Source: Thunnus maccoyii (lineage: Eukaryota; Chordata; Actinopteri; Scombriformes; Scombridae). From it: a stretch of DNA of 64,000 bases. A model generated the notes under the pieces. It saw only the letters and a list, made by a program, of their open reading frames with translations, made no database searches and was not told the DNA's origin. The DNA is taken from the NCBI RefSeq assembly GCF_910596095.1, contig NC_056554.1, forward strand, positions 5,580,001 to 5,644,000. Direction: 5' to 3'. This document shows positions 12,050 to 24,700 of the stretch, piece after piece. The position numbers and the translations under genes are program-made. The first letter of the stretch is position 1. Every line of letters begins with the position of its first letter.

Positions 12050-12739
12050 AGTCCCTCTCTGATTCACTCTATCGGCGTGTGTTTGAGGGGACGGGGTAGT
12101 TGGAGTAAAGGAGTCGCCGGGCGGCAGTGCATCTCAAAACGCATTTTTTTGGGAGCGAGACACCGCTGAAAATTGCACCACAGACTGAAGAAAACGACCC
12201 CCCGGTGACGACTTCTGTGAAATTTATTCAACGCAACGACTGCGCCACACGCACAACCAACAAACGCAGCCAGGCTATATCAAATGCTAGCCAGCTAGCA
12301 TCCCTGAAAACGGACGGGATCAAGGTGTTGATAGCTAGCCTCCCAGCTAATTATCCATCAGATAGCATCCTTAGCTTTGCTTTTCCTTCTCGCCGTTGCT
12401 CGTGGCGGCGCCTCTCAGCTCGCGAGCACCGAATCCCACACTCAGACAAACAAAAACAAGACAACGGAGCCTCCTAACCGGCTGCTCTTGGAGACAGCGT
12501 CTGCGTTTGCATTAGTTTGACACCATCACACCCATCTCCCCTAACCCCTCTTCACCTCTTACCCCCACCCCCTACCCCCTCTCTCTCTCTCTCTCTCCCT
12601 ACCACCCGAAACACTGGAAATCCACAAGCGGCCGGAGAGCGGCGAAGGGCCGGCGAGGCTGGGGGTGGTACCGCTACCGGACTCGCAGGGAGTCGTAACG
12701 GCTACAGACAAGCACAGCCGTGGGGATCTACCGACGAGC
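12050..12739 (+). promoter_or_regulatory. fxr2 promoter / 5' UTR region
   Basis: The base composition becomes GC- and CpG-rich towards 12640-12740, with a CT microsatellite at about 12578-12598, as expected for the 5' end of a broadly expressed gene. Several ATGs precede the fxr2 start. The one at 12517 opens a frame that runs out of frame across the true start codon, ending at 12774. Whether these uORFs are transcribed depends on the start site, which I cannot place. The chosen start at 12740 has a strong context (A at -3, G at +4). Confidence 0.55.
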
Positions 12740-15700
12740 ATGGACGGGCTGGCCGTGGAGGTCCGCGGCTCTAATGGGGCCTTCTACAAGGTAACCAGGC
12801 TACAGTCGTAGTTTCTAGTTGTCCCAGTTGAAAGTTTTGTTTCATGAAAAACTGCCAGCCCCAGCTAACCCTCACTTGGCTAACGTTAGCTCAGGCAAAC
12901 AAGGGTGTTTTTTGCGTTGGCCATTGTGGGGTGGGTAGCTAGCTCCAGCTAGCTGTTGAGCTAGGTACACTTGTCACATCATCTTGTATGGCCTATATTT
13001 GGTCGTTTTTTTGGAATTGTCAATATGACTACAGTCTATAGCATTGGAAACATAGTCAAATAGCTATGATATGATATATAGTGTTCCTTATAACATATAC
13101 CATTGTCCTGAAATTTGGGATGTAAGCATTTAAAATACAAGCGAGCTGCTAATCAGACAGCAGTTGTGCAGCTCCTGCGTACAAATATGATGAGATGCTA
13201 AATTAAAGATTGCATACTTCTTGTTGTTTAGTAGCCCAACCCACGTTTTAGCCACACTACTGAATCTCAAGAGTCTCCTGTTTACTGCTTTGACAAGGAA
13301 ACAACTAGTGTAGGTTTCTGTTTCAATTCTGTCTCATTTTCAAAAGAAAGTGTACTTTCATATACAGACACATGACTTTTAGGCTTTGTTACAGCTGAAC
13401 ACAACTTTTTTTTTCTTTAAACATCAAATACAGATGGGAACTTGGTGACTTCACATTAAATTCTACACATACACAGAGAATACATTTCAGTGTTTTTCTT
13501 ATTAGCCAGTCATACAGATATGGGTTCAAATGGACATTTGAAGATTTAAAAGGATTTTAGCTGCGTATTTAGCCTAAACACTTATAGTGGCAACCCTAAA
13601 GATGAGGACAGCATGATTGTTGGGGTTAGGCAAATAACCACACTCACCCTCAACACCCTTTCTAGTCTTAACCTTTACGACATGTCTTATTTTTGATTTC
13701 TCAGTTCAAACACATTTCTTCTTTCACTCTTGTGTCTTTGGGTGTTCAGCAGGCCAACCGACTGCCGGCCCTAACCACATGGTGGTTTAGAGATGAGCCT
13801 ATATTTACTCTCCTTATGCTGCTTCACCTGTCGTTCTGTTTTACAGGGTGACAGTTCGGCTCTGGCGTGAATGAACACTTTCCACTCATCTCTATTACGT
13901 CCATTATCTCACAGCTCTCATTTTGTGGATGAGTTGGACACTTAACTGTGTTAGTGACATTATAAATGTCATATTCCCGTAGTGATGTTGTCCTTGATTC
14001 GAGAGAGTGGGGCAAAAGCTTTTCCTGTAGTGATTGACACATGGTGAAAAAAAGATTTTGCTATTTGAATGCACTTCATTCACCTTAGTGTCACTGTGAG
14101 TGACTGTAGTTTTAACTATTAAAGGATGAACCACGATCATATTTATGAACCTGAACCTGAATCAGGAAAATGGCACTTTGTACCGTTTATGGTCTGCGCC
14201 TTTTGCAGCAGCAAGCACATACCAACCTAGCTGATAAAAGCCTAAATGGAGATTCAAACTGTTTTTGGTTTGTGTGCAAGTTTCCACATTTATTTTTTGT
14301 ATTATATCTTATATTTACAAATATCTGTTTTTGTGTTATTTTTCATGTATTTTATTATATTATTGTTAGTAGGATATTAAAATCTGTAGTAGTTTTTTGT
14401 TAGAATTGGAGGTTTGGAAGCCCGGCTTAGCTTGCCCAAAATGTCTTGGTCACCACATGGACCTGCATGTGGCTGCTGGCCAGAGGATGAAGTGACGTAA
14501 TTACGACACTGCCTGTGCCCCCACTTTTCCCCCAATCGTGTCATGTCAGAAGGAGGGCTTGCCTGCCCTTTGACCTGGTAGTACTTGGTGGAAGCAATAC
14601 TTAGACTGACATAACATGCACATGCAGCTGTCTCCTAATGTGACCTCCGGAAAATGGCAGGATGAGCACTTTTTGCAGTGAGACCTGTCGTCGCAGCTGG
14701 CTTCTTTTCCAGAAGCTAGCCAGGTCTAGCGTCCAGTTCATGTGAGCGTTAAGAGTTCACAGAGATGCAAAGTCTTCTAAGAGCAGCAGCAATTGATAAT
14801 CAAAGCTGGACTCAAAGGCCCAGTGTTCTCATGTGTGCACTTAATGTACACACACGTTTCTCCTTATCCTGGATGAAACTCTAGCCTGTTCGTCCAGTGC
14901 AAAGACAGCACCTTCAAGCAGGTGAATCCACCCCCCCCCCCCCCCCCCAACCCCCAACCCTCAAGCACGCTTACATATGGAGAAAATGCCTGACCTCTCT
15001 GTCCCATATACGGTAGTGTCACACTGAGAAAGACGCCACACCCACCACTTTCCTTCTGTCTCGTCATTGCTCAGCGCTGGGGGTGTCGGTCAAAGTTTAT
15101 GGCATGCTGTGAGTGACAGATTTGCCATCGGTCTTGATGGACAAGCAACATATTTAAGCAAACTCTCTCTCTAATAGTTGTCTCTTGGCTATCGCATAGC
15201 ATGTCCATATAGACTGGGTAGATTATGAATACATGCCTTCCCCATACATGCGTCCTCATGAAACACGCCTCTTGTAAAAACTATAGTCTTCCAACTTACA
15301 CCCAAAGAGGAAGCTCCTGCATTTTAATTCTGTTTGTGTGTGTGCATGTGAGCGAGAGATTTCCAGGCTGTCTGCGCTGTCAGGAGGAGTCAGTGTTTCT
15401 CGTCACTTTATCTAGCACAGAATTCACAGCCAGAGAATTGTGTCAGTGATGTGATGTCTTGGCTCCCAAAAAGCCCGGGATGCTCTTTTTCAGCAACAGT
15501 CACAGTATCGGTCTAGCACGGTTTTACAAGCCAGTCGTCTATGTTGTTTACATGCAAAATCAAACCCCCACAGCCCCACCCCTCATCACTGTCTCTTGTG
15601 CATTCATGGGAATACGATTCTTTCTCTCCGCTTTTTTCTTTTAGGGTTACATCAAAGATGTCCACGACGACTCACTCACAATCGTATTTGAAAACAAGTA

Positions 15701-18700
15701 AGTTTGCTCTCTCCACTTTGTCTGCTGCTATATAATAAGTAGTCCTTACATGGGGGAAATGAAGCTTGAACTGTGGTAATTGAGAGTTACGAAGACTGGT
15801 CCAGTCTGGTGCTTTACCCAGGCATTCAAAATTGTCCTCTTCGGCACCTGTGCTTGGAATGCAGCTGTCCATACACGTCTCTAACAGTTTTTTTACCTCC
15901 TGCTCTGCCCCCACCCCCACCCCCTCGCCCCCACCCCCCTCTGCCTGCCTGATAGCATGCTTTCCTATACTCCTAGCCCCACCTACTGTCCTCTTCCACC
16001 ACCCCTACCCACACATCCCTCTGGACCCTTTTTATCTACTTGGCTCAGAGAGTAGAGCCGGGTGCCCCTAAAAATAGTGACCCAAGGTATGCAGGGAGGG
16101 AGGGAGGGGTGGCAGGATGGTGGCCTGTGTCATTTTTGGGATGGTTGCACCCCCTCTCTTCTCCTTTTACTTTCTCTGAGCACATGGTGGTGTTAGAGTA
16201 GCTGGTTGTATAAGAAAGCGCATGAATGAAACACCTTTTCTGCTCTATAATGACAGTAATTCAGCTCCTAAATACAGTTTTTAAGATTATAAGTATAAGA
16301 TTCTAAATCAGCTTTAGAGATTTTAGTAGATATCAATAATGAATTAACATAGAAATGAACCAGTTTTCATTTTGTGTCTATTATAATAATTCACCCTTGA
16401 AAGTCATTCAATGAACTTCATGGCACTCTGCTGAGCTATTTTCAATTTCTTTTATAATGTCAAAGGACATCATACCATGAACATAGTTACTTGCCGTCCA
16501 GACGCAGGTCTTTGAACTCCCTCGTTAAACTTAATGAACCATTTTCATTTTTCTTTTCATTATATCTCTTAATGTGCCGTGCAGCAGCGAGTGGGTAATA
16601 CACACGTCATCGCCATCCCAATACGACACAAGAGAAAACGAGCTCGATCTGGGCTGCTGGAACTATGTTACAGGATTACATGTTGTTGACTTTGAAGTAT
16701 TTGTGTTTTGTCTCTGTCTCGCTAAAGCTGGCAGCCAGAAAGACAGTTGCCCTTCAGCGATGTGCGGTTGCCTCCTCCAGCAGAGTACCACAAGGAAATT
16801 GGTGAAGGAGAGGAGGTGGAGGTAAGGCCCTCGTATCTCTCTGACTCAGAGTTTTCACTAACCTCATGTCTCAAGGCCTCGGCGTCTTAGCACCTCATCA
16901 GACGGACCATTAATGGATAGTACTGACTTTTGACTGACATTGCTGAGATGTCCATGCGGCCTCTAAATTAGGAAAACATCTAAAATTAGGAAAACATCTA
17001 AAATAAAACAAATCTACTTTTAGGCTCTTTTAAAGTATTTGTCTTACTGTAAAACAGCCAAAACAGCATCGGGCACACAACTACTTAAAAGTTTTTAAAA
17101 TTTACATTTGTACATTTTTTTTAGTGCTTTTGGGCAGTAGATTAGAACAGGGTATTATGAAGTTATATTGCATATTGAACATGTATAATGTTGTCTGGGG
17201 GAAAGTTGAAAAATGTTACAATCAGACATAAGTTGTAGACATAAAAGCTGTGCACCAGAGTATGTTTAAAACATTTCATATTGTCTTTGCAATATCCAAC
17301 AAGTTTGTCTCTGTTATTTAACATTTTCTCCATATCACACAGCACTTGTTAGTAGTAAACTATTAGGGCCGGGTATCAATTCTGATTCACAAGGTCCTGC
17401 TTCCTGATTCAGTTAGGAATATTTCAGTCGTTGTAAATTGTACAAGCCTCTAACCTGATGTATTATTTAAAAATATGAATGTTTACATTACGATTTGACC
17501 CCAAAGCAGTTACATTAATGTACTTTTTATTTAACATACATACATTTTGCTGTGATTGTCTCGCAAAGCTTTGCAACAGGCTCGGTGGTGCCTTCAGTGG
17601 AGCAATATGATCTGGCCATGAGATCTCGCACAACAAAATCTCGTGTGAGATTTTGTGCACAGCGAGATCTCGTTGAACATGGCGGGAGCTGCTCCGCTGA
17701 ATGCACCGCCAAGCCTAACGCAGATTCAATTTGGATTTAAAACCCATGTGAAAAGGCATATATTAAAAGATCGATCTCGGGGTTTATGAATGTATATTGG
17801 AAAATTTAAATGAGGATTGATTGGATTTGAAAAATTGATTGTTTTAAATCCAGCCCTATACTTTCTATTTGCTTTATGTAACATCAGATTCTGTACATGA
17901 CACAGTGCCTGACGTTTGCTTGCTGTCGTAACGTCTTGCACCCCCCTGCAGTCTATATCACACTGGGAGAACTGTCTATAAGTGTGATAGATACCCAGTG
18001 TATAGGTGTACAAGTAGTACTATTTTTCAGCTGTCATTCATCGCGTGTCTCCTTACAGGTTTACTCCAGGGCCAATGAACAGGAGCCATGTGGCTGGTGG
18101 CTGGCCCGTGTCAGAATGATGAAGGGAGAGGTAAATGGTTCTCAGGAACATTATCATTTTAAAAGCATTGACGGAAACAAAACTGAAATTTAACTTTATT
18201 TTAAAAAATTGTCTCATAACTTGTACAACAGTAAAACACAAAAAACAACATTATTTTGTTTTGTTGTCTTGTCCTGTGCCAAAAATACATTTTAAACCAT
18301 GCAGTTGTTTTTTTTAATCAACTGTAATTTGTCTAATCTTCACAGCGTCTCAGATGATGTAGAAACACTTATGCGCTGAAGGAATTGTTCCTACCTTTTA
18401 GTTCCTGTGGATTAAATTTCCTGAAACTATTTGGTTGTAAAAAAAGGACTTCTATTATTGAGAAGATGATACCTTGTGTCACTGATAAGATCCAGCTAAC
18501 CTTGCCTTCCTCTTTGTCTCTGTATTTAATAATCAATAATAGAGGCTAAGCTGTTATCTTTCGCTTTGCTTCGGTGTTATGTTGTATTGCCAGTAACTGT
18601 TTATTGAGCTCTGAGTACTGCAGTATGCTGTATGCAGAGTGAATACAGGGCTGTAGTAAGATGCTGCTACATAATGAGCTCAAAGAGTCAGTACGTCCTC

Positions 18701-21700
18701 ATGTGGTCTCTCATTGTACGTTTAAGTAATATTTCCTACACACCCTGTGCGTCTTTACACTGACTTATCGTGTCAAAACGGCTCAGTTGGCTTGTTTTGA
18801 GGTATTTTTATTTCAAAATATTTGATAATTCGAACTCTCTCAGTCACCAGCATGAGCTGCAGGTTGATTAGTGGGTCAGTGGGATATGGAAAAGGACAGC
18901 TTTGCAGTGCTACTGTGCCAGGGGAGTTGCTGCTGGTGTAGTGCTGTTATTTGGAGCAGTCTGATAAGAGCCTGCAGGAATGTCTAGCGTTGACTGATGA
19001 CTTTAATTCTGTCCTTTTGAGCGTAGAGTGTGCAGCGTTCATCTCGCTGCCTCGTTCTTTCACAGTTCCCCCTTTTTCTTTTCTTACATTTAAACATTTT
19101 TTTTTTCTATATCTCACTGTGCTGTACTATGCTTCTTTCTTTCATCTTATGTTTTCTCTGAAATCATGAATAAAATCAAATAAATGCATTTGTGTAAAGT
19201 AAAATTTCTTTTAAACTTGACAGTATCATTCATTTATAATTTGACAGTTGATTATTATTTTTTGAGTATTTTTGTATTTCTGCTTTGAATGATGGCGTTG
19301 TTTTTGGCTCGTCGTTAAAAACATTTTTATCTCTTGTTCTGTTTTCAGTTCTATGTGATTGAATACGCGGCATGCGACGCCACATACAACGAGATCGTCA
19401 CAGCAGAGCGCATAAGGCCCCTCAATCCCAACAGCCCTTCCTCTCGAAACTCCTTCCACAAAGTCCCCATCCCTGTCCCAGAAGACCTGAGGGACATGTG
19501 AGTGTCTTGAATAAACATCATCATTGCACTCAGCTTATCACATGAGAAATGGGCGCTGCCAAGGAATTCATAGTGAGGAAACTGATTAACAAATTGTTCT
19601 TGAGCGTATGGGTGGGAAAGTTTACTTTTTTTTTTTAATACCTTTCCTAGAGTGTTAATTTTTAACCTCAGAAGTTTTCTCATTCAGCAGTGTTGTTACT
19701 AAGGACCAAATGAATAACAAAGCTGACTCTCCTGCGGATTGTTTTCTTATCAACAGCTGTGCAAATGACAACATTCACAAAGACTTCAGGAAAGCTATCG
19801 GAGCCAACTGCATCTTCTACAGTGCCCAAACACACGAACTCATTGTGCTGGTTAGTACTCTAAAACACACACATCAGCTGGGTCTCACCTCATTAACAAG
19901 TGAATGGTCATTGTTATATATCCATAGATGAAGAACTAATACAAAAGAGCTGCAATGAAAAATTTGAAAGGTTTAAATGAATTGTATGTCAGGGATTTCC
20001 TGGGTATCTCAGGCTAAGTTGCATTTTTGATAGAATAAATATCATGACAATCTCATATTTTTATCAGTTCTCATTAGGCTCGTCTGATACTCGTTCATTT
20101 TCACAAACACTGACTAAACAATCTTAGATTTTGAAGAGTAATTCTGAAGTTAAAACTTATTCTTTTGTCTTCACAGTCTACAAATGAAACCACAGTAAAG
20201 CGTGCCACTCTCCTGAGCGACATGCATTTCCGCAGCATCCGTACCAAGCTTATGCTAATGTCCCGCAACGAAGAAGCCACCAAACATTTGGAGGTAAACA
20301 TAAATGCACGCACCCTGTGCACATAATGTGTCTGCCTTTTCTTGGATATTAATGTCAATTCAGCCCCTAGCCATCCATTTTTGATTAGTTTACACCTTTG
20401 CACATAAATCATATATATATGTTTCCCTTCCCAGACAAGTAAGCAGTTAGCGTCAGCGTACCAGGAGGAGGTGAGGGTCAGAGAGGACCTGATGGGCCTC
20501 GCCATCGGTTCCCACGGTGCCAACATCCAGCAAGCAAGGAAGGTGCCAGGTGTCACGGCTATCGAGCTGGAGGAAGAGAGCTGCACCTTCAGGATCTACG
20601 GAGAGGTACGCTGCTTAACGAGCTTGTGTGCAATTGTGTAATCAGGGTAAACACCCCAATATATGGATGAATATCCAGTAGTGCACTTTGGTCTGATGTT
20701 GATGTTGCATTGCAGACCCCGGAGGCAGTGAAACAGGCTAGAGAGTATCTTGAGTTCAAAGAAGACTACTTTCAGGTACCCAGGAATCTTGTAGGTGAGT
20801 GAGCAACATAACATTCCTGATGGAGCTCATTTTGTTGGTGACAACATCCCACTTCATCACCATAACATATACTTTATTTTTACTCATATATTCCCTCATT
20901 ATAATGACATTCTGTTACCTTTCTTCTTTTTTTTTTCCTTTCTTTCCGTCTCACACAGGCAAAGTCATCGGCAAGAGTGGCAAAGTCATCCAGGAGATTG
21001 TGGACAAGTCAGGCGTGGTTCGCGTCAGGATCGAGGGAGACAACGACAAAAAGCTTCCCCGGGAGGAGGTAGGCAGGCAGGGGGCTGGCAGGGACGACAC
21101 TGCCAGCAGCAAAGAGGTGAATGGACCGTTCGACTAGTCTCCAAGCCCCCCCCTTCCCCCCTCCCTGCTCTACAAAAAGCTACTTAACTGTAGCAGGGTG
21201 TAGACGTCCCATGTGCTGTCTGCTTTGACACTGTTCCTTTCTGCTGCTTTGTCTCTCTTGTCTTGTCACTAGTACTTATGTTTTCAATGCTTTCAATACA
21301 CACAGCCCACTGCATATAACATATGTCAATTATGTTGGGCGTGTGTGGGCTCTTAGCTGTCTGTTGTCTCTGCTGGGTTGATATGTTTGTTTTTTTTTAA
21401 GTGTGCTTCGTAAGCATACCAATCATTTTAGAAATTGTAATTCTGAATATAATGCTCTTTTTGAGTAACGATCAGACCCAGTGATATGTCCCCAACAATG
21501 GGGCTGTGTATTTACAGGGATGATGATCTGTTTCCCTAAAAACATAAAAAAATTACACTCAACTCTGCATCTCTCTCTCTCTCGCTCTGTCTTTCATCAG
21601 GGTATGGTTCCCTTTGTGTTCGTGGGAACCAAGGAGAACATCAGCAATGCTCAGGCTCTGTTGGAGTACCATGTGTCCTATCTCCAGGTTAGTTCATTCT

Positions 21701-24700
21701 TCATGTTCACCAGTAGAGGGCGGCACCACCCTTTCCTCTGTTCCTGTCACTCAAAAAAAAAACATAAAATAGAACTCTTGCAGCTACTTTGGCTTTAAAT
21801 AATTTGAATCTCACATGCGTTTCTGCTCAGAATATCTGTACACTTAGAGGAAATATGTTTCTTAGAAGCACAGCTCCTTTACGAGAGAGGGCAAGGGACG
21901 GGTTGTTTTTGGGGTGGTAGTGTGGGTGTGTGTCTAGGGTCGTTTCATATTGGTCACCTGTCTCCCTCCTGCTCAGCGCCACATGAGGAAAGCTGCTGAG
22001 AGCACCTCATTTTGCCCTTACCTCATGTGCTTTTATAAATAGACCCTCTCTCTGGGATGGGGTGAAGGGTACGCTGGAGTTTAGATTACCAGCTATCTGG
22101 ACCCTCAGCTTCCAAAAATAACACCAAACCCCCTCCTCCTGCCTCACTTCCTTCACACCCCCTTTTGTCGCCCCCCCTTGAGGTTCAGCTGTCGTTGGTG
22201 GAGGCAGCTGTCACACTGTGAAGTGAGACCCCCCCCCTCCTCCAAATCACCCACCACTGAGCCACTATAGAAACTTGCTGTCAGTGCACCGCTGCTACTA
22301 CACGTCAATGCCCCCCCCCCCACCCCCCCAGCCTCATCTATAGAGATGGCTCATGTGGCTCAGCTGAAGAATTGGAAATTGCGACACTCCTAAAACATCA
22401 TCTAGTAGTTACATGTTTAAAGATGTCTTTAAAGTGTCTTTAAACATTATAAACTCATAACTTTGGTTTTATCCTGCCTGAAAGATAGTTTGGCTAGTTA
22501 GTGCCAGAGTGTCATCCCGGGGACAATAGAAAATGTGTTTGGGATGAACAGAGATCTTTTATATATCATTTTTTATTTATTTATTTTAAACCATTGCTCA
22601 GCAAATGACAAACTAAACCTAGCACTGACTACAAGGGAACGCGTCTTCTCATGCTGTTACCATAGTTATTGTCACTGGCTGGCCACTCAGCACGAGACCT
22701 GAAATGTTCCAGCAGTGCCGTTCCATCTATCCCCTTAGTCACAAAGGGCTTGCTGGCAGGACCTTGCAAATACGTTGTGCTGCAAATCTCTGTTCATGGC
22801 CCTCCTGCACAGCAGTATGACTCAGTGAAAGCAGTGAGAAGTGGTGGAGAAGTGGCCTCAGGGCACAAAGACTGAGACAACTGAGACCGAGACACTGAAT
22901 TTTTCCCAAATGATGTGTTCTCTTGTTTATTTTTTCTTAATTCTGTTTTTTTTTTCTTACAGTTGAATTCACCATTCATCATTCACCATACACAATACAT
23001 TCACTTCAGGATGGTTAAAATTGTTTTTCAGGATGGTGGTGAAAAAAGTTAGTCTGGAGAGTGAAAGCACTGGCTGTCAATATGTTGATGTGGGTTTCCA
23101 AGGGATCCCCAGCACAATATTTGCCCAATAGAATATTGAAGGAATGACTGTTGTAAGCAGAAGGATCACTGTTGTCATTATTATTTTCCCACATCAAAAG
23201 CTAGTTTCCCCATTTTAGAATCCATGAGACAAACTCTAACTTATCAAATGGGTGTTTGGGTCAAATCTGTCTATTTGGGTATCAGTGAATCAAAAGGGCT
23301 GAATTTGTCCACAGTCTTATCTGGTTGGAACTTTGCACATCACTGCCACTTAGTGGCAAAGTGATGGGCTAAATAAGAAGCACAAAACCAGCCCAGGCCC
23401 ACAGCAGATGTGAGTTTTAAGACCATGGCTCAATCCCAGTTCAATACAGCAGAATTTATGTGGTATTTTTTAGGCTGAACAAACTTGTGTCTGTGATGAA
23501 ACAATTTCAGACGTTCAGTCAACCAAATAATCAGCAATAAAATCTCTGCTTGCTGTGAGTAAAAGGCATTTTAATATTGCAATTGGCTTTTTTTGTGGAT
23601 TTATTAATCATTTTTTAATCATTTTAGAAATGATCTGTATTTGATAGCAGTCAGTGTATAAGTCCATGTAATCCTGTCTTTGTCCCTAGACATGTGGATT
23701 TGATTTAAGGAGCATGCACGCTTTGTTTGTAGTTGAACCCGATAATGCCTGTTGGTCAGATGATCTGCATACGATGGTATCACATAGAACATTTTTGGCA
23801 CGTTGCGTTATTTTGTCAAACTGGAGGTGGCCCAGGTCACCTTGTCATGCTAAATGGCTCAGGGATCTTATGTTTCACTTAAAGCAGGAGACGAAAAATA
23901 CATTCTATCTGATAATAAAATATGGGTGCCATACATGAGTTATTTTGTAAGGCAGATTTTGTATGTTTTTTGTTTGTTTTTGGGGGGTGGGGGTATTTGG
24001 TTTAAAATAAATGACACCATGTGCTAGGGAACAAACTATCTACCACTCTTTCTCTGTCTCTGACCTGTAGGAAGTGGAGCAGCTGCGTCTAGAGCGTCTC
24101 CAGATTGACGAGCAGCTCCGTCAGATCGGGGTGGGGTACCGCGCTCCTCCCAGTCGAACTGGGGGCCCTGGTGTCGAACGGGAGAAAGGCTACTTGACAG
24201 ATGAGAGTAGCAACTCGCTCCACACCTCTCGCACCTATGGGGGCCGCGGCAGAGGACGCAGGGCCTCCAACAGCCAGTACTCTGGATATGGTGAGAACGA
24301 AGGAGCAAGAACATTCTTTCACTTTCACTCATAATCGATTGTTTGTGTTATCTGAGAGTGACTAGTGCAGTGCCTGTTCAAAACATGCCTGTTTAGAACG
24401 GACCAATGGCCTGGCCTCCGGCCGCTACTTCAACAGATAGAAAAATTAATACTGTTGATGTGAAGTGTGAATGAGTGTATACACCAACAACATGAAGGAA
24501 ACTAACATTCTATTAGGCTATACACAGATGTTATAAATAATTAGCACTCTAATAGTAACTGTTCTTTTCTCATTTCAAGTAATAAGTAATAAAAACTTCA
24601 CAATCGCAACGGTCTCAGGGCATATGAGATAAAGTGATTTTTAACGGCCAGTGGTGGAAAGTATTTCTTTCTTTTTACATGTGTAACTACAGTCACTGTG

